A DNA stretch of 51,662 nt from a bacterium (lineage in GTDB: Bacteria > Bacillota > Clostridia > Oscillospirales > Oscillospiraceae). Under the pieces are notes generated by a model. The model saw only the letters and a program-made list of their open reading frames with translations. It was not told the origin of the DNA and ran no database searches. Within the stretch, counting starts at the first letter, position 1, and every line of letters starts with the position of its first letter. Of this stretch, positions 1 through 8,017 are shown in pieces. A program made the translations under genes and the position numbers. Where the stretch lies: assembly GCA_004560375.1 (NCBI GenBank), contig SFVC01000013.1:1-51662 (forward strand), read 5' to 3'.

Positions 1-176
1 GCTATGCTTTTGAATCCTGCAAAGCGGTGGTTGAGTATGCTTTCAGTAAGCTGGAAGTACACAAAATATTTGCAGAAGCCATTGACAGCGTAAAATCGGT
101 TGGCCTAATGAAAAAACTCGGTATGCGGCTGGAGGGAATCCAGCGAAGCCAAACAAAAGACAATGACGGGAACTGG
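1..176 (+). pseudogene. GNAT acetyltransferase, 5' portion (interrupted by IS element; start outside window)
   Basis: The frame open from base 3 reads YAFESCKAVVEYAF, then HKIFAEAID and MKKLGMRLEGIQRSQ, ending DNDGNW. This is the C-terminal half of a RimJ/RimL-type GNAT N-acetyltransferase: the acetyl-CoA-binding strand followed by the typical late segment ...KLGMRLEG. These enzymes move an acetyl group from acetyl-CoA to an amine; the substrate cannot be told here. The coding frame breaks at base 176/177, where the left end of an IS256-family element begins. The gene resumes after the element at 1673-1724 in the same frame. The reading frame runs on by chance into the transposase, which makes a spurious fusion; that fusion is not a real protein. 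The N-terminal part lies left of the window. Confidence 0.85.
167..176. repeat. Left target-site duplication of the IS element
   Basis: CGGGAACTGG directly before the left end of the element is repeated exactly at 1673-1682 directly after its right end. IS256-family elements make 8-9 bp duplications; the tenth matching base may be chance. Both copies lie in the acetyltransferase gene and encode the same residues (G-N-W). Confidence 0.85.
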
Positions 177-248
177 AGACCATCCCAAACTTTGTGTAAA
201 CCTCCGATGTGGTGTAGAATAGGAGCACCACATTGGAGGATTTTTATA

Positions 249-1487
249 ATGGCTAGAAAGAATCGTACCCCAGAAGAAAACGCACGTCGGGAAAAAATCA
301 GAGAACTGCTGCAGATGGCGAACATAGGCAGCATGGAGGACATCCAGAGCCTGTTCAAGGAAACCATTGCCGAGTTCATGGAAAACGGCCTGGAGGCAGA
401 GCTGGATGATGAACTTGGCTACAGCAAGTATGACTGCAAAAATAAGGACACGGACAACAGCCGCAACGGTCACAGCAGCAAAACACTGCGGACCAGCTTT
501 GGCGATGTGGAAGTGTCCGTACCTCGTGATCGGAAAGGCGAATTTGAGCCTCAGGTGCTGAAGAAAAACCAAACCAGCATCAGTCAGGACATTGAGGAAA
601 AGATTCTGTCCATGTACGCCAAGGGCATGACCACGAGTGATATCGAAGCGCATATCCAGGATATCTACGGCGTAGAAGTGTCCGATACGACCGTAAGCCG
701 CATCACAGATAAGATCCTACCCATCGCAAAAGAATGGCAGCAGCGGCCTTTGGAAAGCGTCTACGCGGTAGCTTTTCTGGATGCCATCCACTACCATGTG
801 CGCAGCGAAGGACAGATCGTCAAGAAGGCTGTTTATATTGCCATTGGTATCGATCTGGACGGCAGGAAGGACGTTCTGGGTATGTGGGTCGGTGAAAATG
901 AGAGCGCCAAATTCTGGGCAACGGTACTCAATAACTTGAGAAACCGGGGTGTTGCGGATATTTTCATCGCCTGCACGGACAATTTGACCGGGTTTTCCGC
1001 AGCGATTGAAGCGGTGTTCCCCAAGACAGAGGTTCAGAACTGTATCATCCATCAGCTCCGAAATTCCAGCAAATATGTATCCTACAAGGACTTAAAGGCG
1101 CTCATGGCAGACTTGAAGGCAGTCTACGCCGCGGTGGATGAGTCCGCGGCCCTGGACGCTCTGGATACCTTTTCCGAACATTGGGATAAGAAATACCCCA
1201 AAATCTCTCAGTCCTGGCGGGATAACTGGCCACATCTCAGCACCTATTTCAAGTACCCCCAGGAGATTCGCCGCCTGATCTATACGACCAATACCATCGA
1301 GGGCTTCAACCGTCAGCTTCGGAAAGTGACCAAGGCAAAATCCGTGTTCCCCACAGATGACAGCCTGCTGAAAATGCTGTATCTTGCCATGATGGATATT
1401 ACGAAGAAATGGACTGGCAGACGGCAGGACTGGAGCGTGATCCACGCCCAATTGGCGGTATTCTTCGCGGATCGTATGCCGGACTGA
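249..1487 (+). CDS. IS256-family transposase
   Basis: This DDE-type transposase cuts and joins the element's ends. It is 412 aa, normal for IS256 ('mutator' type) enzymes. The catalytic acids can be assigned: D178 in FLDAIHYHV, D244 in CTDNLTGF and E351 in TTNTIEGFNRQLRK, the last being the family signature. The start is ATG at 249, preceded by GGAGG nine bases upstream; the open frame extends upstream to base 3 only because it reads through the terminal repeat into the broken acetyltransferase. No frameshift or stop is present, so the protein should be active. After the stop there is a hairpin (1503-1552) before the right end. Confidence 0.95.
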   Translation: MARKNRTPEENARREKIRELLQMANIGSMEDIQSLFKETIAEFMENGLEAELDDELGYSKYDCKNKDTDNSRNGHSSKTLRTSFGDVEVSVPRDRKGEFEPQVLKKNQTSISQDIEEKILSMYAKGMTTSDIEAHIQDIYGVEVSDTTVSRITDKILPIAKEWQQRPLESVYAVAFLDAIHYHVRSEGQIVKKAVYIAIGIDLDGRKDVLGMWVGENESAKFWATVLNNLRNRGVADIFIACTDNLTGFSAAIEAVFPKTEVQNCIIHQLRNSSKYVSYKDLKALMADLKAVYAAVDESAALDALDTFSEHWDKKYPKISQSWRDNWPHLSTYFKYPQEIRRLIYTTNTIEGFNRQLRKVTKAKSVFPTDDSLLKMLYLAMMDITKKWTGRRQDWSVIHAQLAVFFADRMPD

Positions 1488-1502
1488 CCGGCTGCGTACT
1501 GA

Positions 1503-1552
1503 CATGTCAAGGGTCAAGATGAACGGAGGCCAAGGCCTCCGCCCTTGACATG
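1503..1552 (+). terminator. Hairpin after the transposase gene
   Basis: CATGTCAAGGG (1503-1513) pairs with CCCTTGACATG (1542-1552), and the enclosed region contains a second palindrome GGAGGCC-AA-GGCCTCC. There is no T-run after it, so it may act as a structural block or an element-specific signal rather than a classical terminator. Confidence 0.4.
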
Positions 1553-1672
1553 CCCTCAGACTGCTGTTATTTTGTAGACAAGGCATCAGCAGCTGGCGCC
1601 GCTCCCGCCTTAAATTATTTTGGCTCTATTTTGCACTGCCCGGCAGTGTTTACACAAAATTTGGGACAGACC

Positions 1673-1724
1673 CGGGAACTGGGCCGACCTCTATTTTTAC
1701 GGGCTTTTAAAAGAGGAGCGGTAA
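1673..1724 (+). pseudogene. GNAT acetyltransferase, 3' portion (after IS element)
   Basis: From the right target duplication the frame reads GNWADLYFYGLLKEER and stops at TAA 1722-1724. Joined to the left piece at the duplication this gives ...DNDGNWADLYFYGLLKEER, a typical RimJ/RimL-like C-terminus. The piece is too short to be found as a gene on its own. The stop codon lies within the left arm of the terminator at 1711-1752. The gene is therefore a disrupted gene with a precise insertion, not a decayed one. Confidence 0.85.
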
Positions 1725-1752
1725 GGCGTTCTGCCTTGCCGCTCCTCTTTTT
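1711..1752. terminator. Bidirectional intrinsic terminator between the acetyltransferase and spoIVA
   Basis: A 17-bp stem with one G-T pair (1711-1727 with 1733-1749) and loop GTTCT is followed by a T-run on the plus strand (1748-1752). On the minus strand it is followed by TCTTTTAAAAG. It lies between two convergent genes and serves both. Confidence 0.85.
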
Positions 1753-3227
1753 CATAAGATGATACAGATCAGCCCCCCTGATCCCTCGTTGATGATCCGC
1801 TGTAGGGTCTCCCGCAGCTTCTCCCGGGCCTCCTCCGGCATCCGCTTCAGCTTGCCGTTCAAGTCCTCCCCCACCAGCTCGTGGAAGGAGCGCCCAAAGA
1901 TGTTGGAGTCCCAGATCTTCCCCGTGTCCCCCTCGAACTGCTGGAGCAGGTAGTCCACCATCTCCTCCGACTGCTTCTCGGTGCCCATGATGGGGGACAC
2001 CTCCGCCCGGATATCCGCCCGCATCATATGGATGGACGGGGCGGAAGCCTTGAGCCGCACGCCGTACCGTCCCCCCTGCTTGACGATCTCCGGCTCCTCC
2101 AGCGTCATCTCCTGGGGGTCGGGCATCACAATGCCGTAGCCCGTGGCCTCCACCTGCTTCAGGGCGTCCTCCACCTTCTCATAGCTGCGCTTCATGGCCG
2201 CCATCTGGGTAAGCTGGTCGATGAGGTCGCCGTCGTCCCGGATCTCCAGCCCGCACCGCTCGGACACGGTGGAGTAGAACAGCGCCCGGGGCAGCTCCAG
2301 GGTGGCGGTGACGACGCCGCTGCCCATGTCCATCCGGTTCAGGACGGCGGAGCTTACCTCCTCCCGGTCGCCCATGGCCAGCACCGCGCCCTCCGCGTCC
2401 CGCAGGCGCTGGAGGCCCTCCGTCTCCTCCCGGATCATGGCGTACAGCCCGCTCTTGATGGGGTGGTCGAAGGGCAGCACATCCACCCAGGGGGGCAGGA
2501 ACAGATCCATCTGCTTCATGGGGAACTCGTGGAGCACTGCACGGATGATCTCGCTCACTGCCCCCTCGTCCAGGGTGAGGCAGTTGGCGGCCAGGCAGGT
2601 CACGTCATACCGCTCCGCGATGTCCGCCTGGAGGGTCTGGGCCCGCTCACTGTAGGGCTGGGCGGAGTTGAGCAGCACCATGAAGGGCTTGCCCAGCCCC
2701 TTCAGCTCGCTGATCACCCGCTCCTCCGCCTCCAGGTAGTCCTCCCGGGGGATGTCGGTCACCGAGCCGTCGGTGGTCACCACAATGCCGATGGTGGAGT
2801 GATCGGTGATCACCTTCTGGGTGCCGAATTCCGCCGCCTCCGTCATGGGAATCTCGTGGTCGAACCAGGGGGTCATCACCATCCGGGGCTGATCCCCGTC
2901 CATCTGCCCCAGGGCGCTGGGCACCATGTAGCCCACGCAGTCGATGAGCCGGACGGAGAACACCCCGCCGTCCTCCATCACCATCTCCACCGCGTCCTCG
3001 GGGACGAACTTGGGCTCGGCGGTCATCACCACCCGGCCGGAGCCGCTCTGGGGCAGCTCATCCCGGGCCCGATCCCGGATGTAGCTGTTCTCGATCTTGG
3101 GCAGCACCAGGGTCTCCATGAACCGCTTGATGAAGGTGGACTTTCCCGTCCGCACGGGGCCCACCACGCCGATATAGATGTCGCCCTGGGTGCGCTGGGC
3201 GATATCCTCATACAGTTTGTTTTCCAA
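1752..3227 (-). CDS. spoIVA: Stage IV sporulation protein A (coat basement ATPase)
   Basis: SpoIVA is the mother-cell ATPase that polymerises on the forespore membrane and anchors the spore coat. The protein is 491 aa, close to the 492 aa of the B. subtilis protein. It shows a Walker A motif GPVRTGKST at residues 23-31, the LIDCVGY strand at 94-100, and the C-terminal ...GGLICIIL tail that contacts the membrane through SpoVM in the model species. The ATG start follows GAGGAGG. A sigma-E-like promoter lies 33 bases upstream of the start (3260-3289). The next gene upstream is sipL, whose C. difficile homologue binds SpoIVA directly. It ends against a terminator shared with the convergent acetyltransferase remnant. 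Confidence 0.97.
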   Translation of the reverse strand: MENKLYEDIAQRTQGDIYIGVVGPVRTGKSTFIKRFMETLVLPKIENSYIRDRARDELPQSGSGRVVMTAEPKFVPEDAVEMVMEDGGVFSVRLIDCVGYMVPSALGQMDGDQPRMVMTPWFDHEIPMTEAAEFGTQKVITDHSTIGIVVTTDGSVTDIPREDYLEAEERVISELKGLGKPFMVLLNSAQPYSERAQTLQADIAERYDVTCLAANCLTLDEGAVSEIIRAVLHEFPMKQMDLFLPPWVDVLPFDHPIKSGLYAMIREETEGLQRLRDAEGAVLAMGDREEVSSAVLNRMDMGSGVVTATLELPRALFYSTVSERCGLEIRDDGDLIDQLTQMAAMKRSYEKVEDALKQVEATGYGIVMPDPQEMTLEEPEIVKQGGRYGVRLKASAPSIHMMRADIRAEVSPIMGTEKQSEEMVDYLLQQFEGDTGKIWDSNIFGRSFHELVGEDLNGKLKRMPEEAREKLRETLQRIINEGSGGLICIIL

Positions 3228-3259
3228 AGCTGAACCCTCCTCACCGCATACTCGTCTTA

Positions 3260-3289
3260 TATGTATGGGGGCGATGGGAGGAATATGAC
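3260..3289 (-). promoter_or_regulatory. Sigma-E-like promoter of spoIVA
   Basis: Read on the minus strand: GTCATATT, 14 nt, CATACATA. The ATA to CATA distance is 16, matching the sigma-E pattern known from Bacillus (ATA, 16-18 nt, CATACAnT). The same arrangement precedes sipL and spoIIIAA in this window. Confidence 0.75.
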
Positions 3290-3291
3290 AG

Positions 3292-3320
3292 CGGCGGCGT
3301 GGAATTTGTCCACGCCGCCG
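3292..3320 (-). other. Hairpin just after sipL without a U-tract
   Basis: CGGCGGCGTGG (3292-3302) pairs perfectly with 3310-3320, starting 8 bases after the sipL stop. On the minus strand no T-run follows; a short TTTT occurs only on the plus side. It probably separates sipL from spoIVA as a 3'-end or processing structure. Confidence 0.5.
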
Positions 3321-3327
3321 GCTTTTC

Positions 3328-4839
3328 TCAGCATCTTCTGGCGGGAATGAGCAGCAGCTCCCCCTCCGCCGCCTCCGGGGAGGCGAGGCCGTTGGCGCCG
3401 CAGATGTCCTCCACCGTCGATCCGCAGGCTTTGGCGATGTCCCACAGCGCCTCCCCCCGCTCCACCCGGCGGATCACCACCGAGGGCCGCACACCGGTCT
3501 CCTTGATACCGCTGGGCTTCAGATCGGTGACGCAGGCCGCCTGCTCCTCCCGGATGGTGGTCCAGGCGAACTCCGCCTCAAAGCGCACCTCCAGCCCGCC
3601 GGTGACGGGGACGGCAGTGGCCTCCCCCACGGGGCGGCAGGTGCAGGAACAGGTACAGCCCGGAGGCAGCTCTCCCCGGCAGGACACGGGAATGTCCACT
3701 CCCACGCCGCACAGGGCGTCGTCCTCGCTTAGATAAAGGATGGACGCCATCGCCTGAGCGGTAAACTCCATGCCGCCCTCCACTGGGGCGGAGGCCATAG
3801 AGGTCACCGACACGGCGCAGTCCAGCACCTGCTTGGCGGGTATTCCGGACTCGCACAGCTTCCGGGCGGTCTCCCGCCGGAATGTCCGCTCCGCCATGGT
3901 GCACAGCCGGGCCGGCGCCCGCTCCACGTCAATGGGCTGCTTGAGGCAGTAGGCATCGCTGATCAGGGTCACGGATCGGCGCACCCACAGGGCGGCCTGG
4001 GCCAGCGCCTCCAGCGTCACCTCCAGCTCCCCCTCCCGCAGTCGGCAGTCCACGCTTTTCAGCGTCACCACCGCCTCCGGCTCCGCCTCCTCCGGGGCCT
4101 CCCCCAGATCCAGGATCTGAGAGTAGGGCAGCTCAAAGCGCAGGGGCACCAGCCCCTCCCCGCCCCGGTACAGGGTGATCAGCTGGACGTCTCCCTTGAG
4201 CACCAGCTTTCTTCCGATAAACTTGGCGTCCACCGCCCCCAGCTCCGCCCGATAGAACAGCAGCTCCTCCATCTCCGGCTTGGAGGCCGGGGGGCGCAGC
4301 ACGTCGGAGAAAGTGAACGTCTTTTCCGCCACGTCGGGGATCACGCAGCATTTGCAGGGGGTGAGCAGCTTCTCCACTCCGGCCTCCTCCCCACAGCTCA
4401 CATCGCAGCTCAACTCCTGTCGCTCCTGCTGGTAGGCCGCCGCCCACACCGTCAGGTTGACCCGCACCAGCATCTTCCGGGGGTTGATGGTTCGCGCATC
4501 CGCCGAGGCGGCCTGAACCAAGGCCTGTACGGGGCACCCGGCATGGAACTGCGGGTCGTCCCGGACGCACTGGAAGGGGATGGACACCTCCAGCGAACGA
4601 AGGGCGGTCTCCCCCTCCGGTATGTAGAGCACGGTCACCCGGGCGGTGCCGGACAGCCGCAGGGAGCCCTCACCCAGCTCCTTATCCTTCAAAAACACCT
4701 TGCCCACCGCCGAGACAATCCGGGAGATGTCCGGGCAGGCGTCGGGCACAATGCTCTCCAACGTCTCCTCCTGGGAAAACATCCCCTGGCTGACGGGCCG
4801 GTACCCCTCCAGCACAATGCGCTGCAGTTCCATGTCCAT
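3328..4839 (-). CDS. sipL: SipL-like spore coat morphogenetic protein (DUF3794 + LysM)
   Basis: The 503-aa protein consists of DUF3794-type repeats (first repeat near residues 1-90 with the SIVPDACPDISRIV segment) and ends in a LysM domain from about residue 455 (RVERGEALWDIAKACGS ... LLLIPARRC). This is the layout of SipL of Clostridioides difficile, which uses its LysM domain to bind SpoIVA during coat assembly in the mother cell. No signal peptide is visible, in keeping with a cytosolic mother-cell protein. It lies directly upstream of spoIVA, which strengthens the call. ATG at 4839 follows AAGGAG; a second ATG two codons later is possible. A sigma-E-like promoter lies 33 bases upstream. 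Confidence 0.88.
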   Translation of the reverse strand: MDMELQRIVLEGYRPVSQGMFSQEETLESIVPDACPDISRIVSAVGKVFLKDKELGEGSLRLSGTARVTVLYIPEGETALRSLEVSIPFQCVRDDPQFHAGCPVQALVQAASADARTINPRKMLVRVNLTVWAAAYQQERQELSCDVSCGEEAGVEKLLTPCKCCVIPDVAEKTFTFSDVLRPPASKPEMEELLFYRAELGAVDAKFIGRKLVLKGDVQLITLYRGGEGLVPLRFELPYSQILDLGEAPEEAEPEAVVTLKSVDCRLREGELEVTLEALAQAALWVRRSVTLISDAYCLKQPIDVERAPARLCTMAERTFRRETARKLCESGIPAKQVLDCAVSVTSMASAPVEGGMEFTAQAMASILYLSEDDALCGVGVDIPVSCRGELPPGCTCSCTCRPVGEATAVPVTGGLEVRFEAEFAWTTIREEQAACVTDLKPSGIKETGVRPSVVIRRVERGEALWDIAKACGSTVEDICGANGLASPEAAEGELLLIPARRC

Positions 4840-4871
4840 AGGCTTCCTCTCCTTGCACGTATTCTGTGTCC

Positions 4872-4901
4872 ACTATATGCCGGGAGAGGCCGGGATATGT
4901 C
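4872..4901 (-). promoter_or_regulatory. Sigma-E-like promoter of sipL
   Basis: Minus strand: GACATATC, 14 nt, CATATAGT, so ATA to CATA is 16. The distance from the -10 box to the ATG (33 bases) equals that of spoIVA, suggesting co-regulation of the partners in the mother cell. Confidence 0.72.
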
Positions 4902-4980
4902 CGACCCTCAATCCATGTGAAAAATCTTACGCATCAAGCCGCACAGCGCCTTCGGAAACTTCACCACCACGACTCGCATG

Positions 4981-5037
4981 AAAACTGCCCCCTTTCTCAA
5001 CGCTGGAATCTATACCAGCATATGAAAAAGGGGGCTG
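4981..5037 (-). terminator. Intrinsic terminator of the cdaA-rsgA unit
   Basis: Just after rsgA, two nested stems (GCCCCCTTT with AAAGGGGGC, and CGCTGG with CCAGCA inside) form a long hairpin followed on the minus strand by TTTT (complement of 4981-4984). Confidence 0.75.
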
Positions 5038-5048
5038 TCCGGTTCCAT

Positions 5049-5933
5049 TCAATTTTTCCGTTTCTCCCAATCCGGGATCTCTTTGGCCTGCTCGTACAGC
5101 CGGACATAGCTTTTATGGCGGCTGGGGGCGATCTTCCCCGCCGCCACCGCCTCCCGCACGGCGCAGCCCCGCTCCTTCACATGGGCGCAGCCCTGGAAGC
5201 GGCACTCCTCCAGGAAGGGCCGGAACTCTCGGAAAGCCCAGGCCAACTCCTCCTTGGGGATGGCCTCCATCCGCTCCACATCAAAGGCGGAGAAGCCCGG
5301 CGTGTCCGCCGCCAGCCCGCCCGCCACAGGGAACAGCTCCACGTGCCGGGTGGTGTGGCGGCCCCGGCCCAGCTTTTCGCTCACGTCCCCCACCTCCAGG
5401 CCGAAGCCCGGCTGGAGAGCGTTCAAAATGCTGGACTTACCCACGCCGGAATTTCCTGTAAAGGCAGAAACCTTCCCAGCAATGGCCGCCGCCAGCTCCG
5501 GGATTCCATCTCCCGTCTCCGCGCTGACCTGAAGGGTGGGGAAGCCCGCCTCCCGGTAGACCGCCGCCAGCCCGTCCGCCCGATCCAGATCACACTTGTT
5601 AAAGCAGATCAGCACCTCGCAGCCCTTCCACTCCGCCATGGCCGCCATGCGGTCGATGAGGAAGGGATCGGTAACGGGAATGGCCCCCGACGCGATGATC
5701 ACCATCTGGTCGATGTTGGCCACCATGGGGCGGCGGAACTGATTCTTCCGGGGCAGGACGGCGTCCACCATCCCCGTCCCGTCGTCCAGGCGGCTGATCT
5801 CCACCCGATCCCCTACCAAGGGGGTGAGTTTCTGCAGGCGGAGCCGCCCCCTTCCCCGGCAGGGGACGGGCGGCTCCTCGCCGATGTCCACATAATAGAA
5901 CCCGCTGAGGGCCTTGACAATCCGGCCCGTCAT
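5049..5933 (-). CDS. rsgA: Ribosome small-subunit-dependent GTPase A
   Basis: RsgA (YloQ/CpgA) is a circularly permuted GTPase that checks maturation of the 30S subunit. In the 294-aa protein the G motifs come in the expected permuted order: NKCD (G4, 112-115), GNSGVGKSS (G1, 160-168) and DTPG (G3, 210-213). An N-terminal OB fold occupies about residues 1-65. The C-terminal zinc knuckle uses C244, C249, H251 and C257. Its ATG overlaps the prkC stop (ATGA), so the two are translationally coupled. The B. subtilis homologue CpgA is encoded in the same place after prkC and is a known substrate of that kinase. It is the last gene of the unit and is followed by a terminator. Confidence 0.97.
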   Translation of the reverse strand: MTGRIVKALSGFYYVDIGEEPPVPCRGRGRLRLQKLTPLVGDRVEISRLDDGTGMVDAVLPRKNQFRRPMVANIDQMVIIASGAIPVTDPFLIDRMAAMAEWKGCEVLICFNKCDLDRADGLAAVYREAGFPTLQVSAETGDGIPELAAAIAGKVSAFTGNSGVGKSSILNALQPGFGLEVGDVSEKLGRGRHTTRHVELFPVAGGLAADTPGFSAFDVERMEAIPKEELAWAFREFRPFLEECRFQGCAHVKERGCAVREAVAAGKIAPSRHKSYVRLYEQAKEIPDWEKRKN

Positions 5934-7993
5934 TGCGAAAAATTCAGGCTATAGCTGCGTTCCAGCACGTTGTTGATATAGATCGACACGGTCTGCACCC
6001 CAGAGGCGGTGGCGGGCTTGCTCAATACTCCGGTGGACGCGTCTACCGAGCCGTCAAAGATCAGCTGATCGCCCACCAGAATACGCACATCCACCGTACC
6101 CGTAAAGCCGCTGAGATCCACGTTGATGAACTGGGTGCTGGCGGGCACGCCCACATTTTCCGTGGGAATGGGGGGATCTGTGGCGGGGGGCTCCGTGGCC
6201 GGCGGCTCGGTGGCGGGCGGTTCTGTAGACGGCGGCTCCGTCTCCTCCGGGCCAAGGCTGACCATGAAGTCGATGACGGTGCCCTTGTCCACCTCGCCCT
6301 CCTTGCTCTGCCAGATCACCAGACCCTCGGCATACTCCGTGCTGTAGTGCTGATCCACCTTGCCCCGGATCAGCCCCATGGTGCCCAGCTGCCGTTCCAC
6401 ATCCTCAAATTTCATCCCTACAAACCGGGGCACGGCCACCTTGGGGGTCTCCGGGCCCTTGCTCACCACCAGCACAACCTTGTCGCCCTTCTCCACCACG
6501 ATGTCGGCCAAGGGCGTATAGGTGATGATCATGCCCTTAGTGATGGTATCGGAGAACTCCTCCTGCACCTCCACTTCAAGCCCCATCTCGTTTTGCAGTT
6601 TCAGCAGGGCCTGCCGGTACTCCCAGCCGTCCACCCGCGGCATATACATCGTATCTTCTCCGCCGCTGATGGTGACCTTGATAACCAGCTCCCCCTCCTT
6701 GACCATGGTCTTGGCCTCGGGGGTCTGGGCGCAGATCTGGCCCTCCGGATACTCCTCGCTGTAGACGGTGTCCCCTTCCTCATACTTGAACTCCCCTAAT
6801 ATGGCTGGGTTTTTCTCCAAATCCTCCAGGGTATACCCCAGCAGAGAGGGCACCGAATACTCCTGCTTATCCTCAAACATCCCCTTCAGCAGGAAATTAT
6901 AGAGGAAAAAGATCATTCCGCCGATGAAGATCAAAATCACTACGATGGCGGCCACCGCGGGCACGATGTTGGTTCCCCGAGCAGGCGGATCGTCGTACTC
7001 GTCCAGCTCCTCCTCCCGGTAGCGGCGCTCCCGGCGCTCCGGCTCCCGGGCGGCCTCCCGGCGGCGGCGCTCCGTATCTCCGCCGCTGTGCCGGGCAACG
7101 GGCACCACCATGGTGGGTTCGTCCACCTCGTCCTGGGGGACGGGCTGGGACACCTCCATGTCCGGATTCTTGCGGAACTCCTTCAAATCGTCCAGCATCT
7201 CGTCCGCCGAGCCATACCGCTGGTTGACGTCCGGCGCCATGGCCCGCATGGTGATGTCCTCCAGCGCCTGGGGCACATCCGGGTTCAGGCTGCGGGGGGG
7301 CACCGGGATGGCGCTAATGTGCTGGATCGCCACCCCCATGGGGGTGTCTCCCTCGAAGGGCAGCCGCCCGGTGAGCATCTCGTAGAGCACCACGCCGGCG
7401 GAGTAGATGTCGGTGCGGCAGTCCACATGGCTTCCTCTGGCCTGCTCCGGGGAGATATAGTGGACGGAACCGATGGCCTCCTGGGTCATGGTATTCTGGG
7501 CGGCGCTGGCCAGCTGGGCGATGCCGAAATCGGTGACCTTCACGCTGCCGTCCCGGAGCACCATGACGTTGTGGGGCTTGATGTCCCGGTGGATGATGCC
7601 CCTGGAGTGGGCGTGGCTCAGCGCCCGCATGATCTGGGTGATGAAGTGCTGGGCCTCCCGCCAGTTCAGAGGGGTGCCCCGGCGCTGCATATACTGCTTC
7701 AGCGTCAACCCGTCCACCAGCTCCATGACGATATAGTCCAGCCCATCGGACTGGCTCACATCGTACACAGACACGATATTGGCGTGGGACAGCATGGCCA
7801 CAGCCTGGGACTCGTCATGGAAGCGGCGGCGGAATTCGGCGTCCTGGGCCAGCTCCGGCTTCAGGATCTTCACCGCCACCAGCCGGTTGAGCCGGTGATC
7901 CCGGGTCTTATAGACCACAGCCATGCCGCCCATGCCGATGCACTCCATGATCTCATACCGGTTGTCGAGCATTTTACCTATGTATTGATCCAT
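5930..7993 (-). CDS. prkC: PASTA-domain Ser/Thr protein kinase
   Basis: This membrane kinase senses muropeptides or lipid II and phosphorylates growth, wall and translation factors. The kinase domain (about 10-272) has the Gly loop GMGGMAVV (20-27), catalytic lysine K42, HRDIKPHN with D137, and DFG at 155-157. A charged juxtamembrane stretch precedes one membrane helix at about 344-366. Outside the cell are three PASTA repeats (about 377-443, 448-513, 518-581), a Thr/Pro-rich linker (584-610) and an extra C-terminal beta-rich domain (617-687) that is not part of the classic PrkC layout. ATG follows AGGAGG. The phosphatase gene prpC lies 24 bases upstream, as in B. subtilis. Confidence 0.97.
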   Translation of the reverse strand: MDQYIGKMLDNRYEIMECIGMGGMAVVYKTRDHRLNRLVAVKILKPELAQDAEFRRRFHDESQAVAMLSHANIVSVYDVSQSDGLDYIVMELVDGLTLKQYMQRRGTPLNWREAQHFITQIMRALSHAHSRGIIHRDIKPHNVMVLRDGSVKVTDFGIAQLASAAQNTMTQEAIGSVHYISPEQARGSHVDCRTDIYSAGVVLYEMLTGRLPFEGDTPMGVAIQHISAIPVPPRSLNPDVPQALEDITMRAMAPDVNQRYGSADEMLDDLKEFRKNPDMEVSQPVPQDEVDEPTMVVPVARHSGGDTERRRREAAREPERRERRYREEELDEYDDPPARGTNIVPAVAAIVVILIFIGGMIFFLYNFLLKGMFEDKQEYSVPSLLGYTLEDLEKNPAILGEFKYEEGDTVYSEEYPEGQICAQTPEAKTMVKEGELVIKVTISGGEDTMYMPRVDGWEYRQALLKLQNEMGLEVEVQEEFSDTITKGMIITYTPLADIVVEKGDKVVLVVSKGPETPKVAVPRFVGMKFEDVERQLGTMGLIRGKVDQHYSTEYAEGLVIWQSKEGEVDKGTVIDFMVSLGPEETEPPSTEPPATEPPATEPPATDPPIPTENVGVPASTQFINVDLSGFTGTVDVRILVGDQLIFDGSVDASTGVLSKPATASGVQTVSIYINNVLERSYSLNFSQ

Positions 7994-8017
7994 GGTAAAA
8001 GTCCTCCTACAGATTGC

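Larger units (their letters stand above)
177..1672 (+). mobile_element. Complete IS256-family insertion sequence
   Basis: The element is about 1.5 kb and carries one transposase gene. Its ends are imperfect inverted repeats: the left end (177-201) contains TCCCAAACTTTGTGTAAAC and the right end (1648-1672, reverse complement) contains TCCCAAATTTTGTGTAAAC, differing at one base in that 19-base core, with a less conserved outer 6 bases. It is flanked by direct repeats at 167-176 and 1673-1682. Removing the element plus one repeat copy restores an uninterrupted acetyltransferase frame. Intact ends, intact transposase and an exact target duplication suggest a recent insertion. Base composition is visibly less GC-rich than the rest of the window. 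Confidence 0.9.

Noticed and set aside
27..248. A fused protein reading from the acetyltransferase fragment into the transposase (486 aa)
   Set aside because: The junction is the IS terminal repeat; the transposase has its own ATG with a ribosome site, and the family N-terminus starts there.
1881..3233. Long plus-strand frame opposite spoIVA (450 aa)
   Set aside because: His/Leu/Gly-rich translation typical of the antisense of GC-rich genes; no ribosome site or family match, while spoIVA on the other strand is certain.
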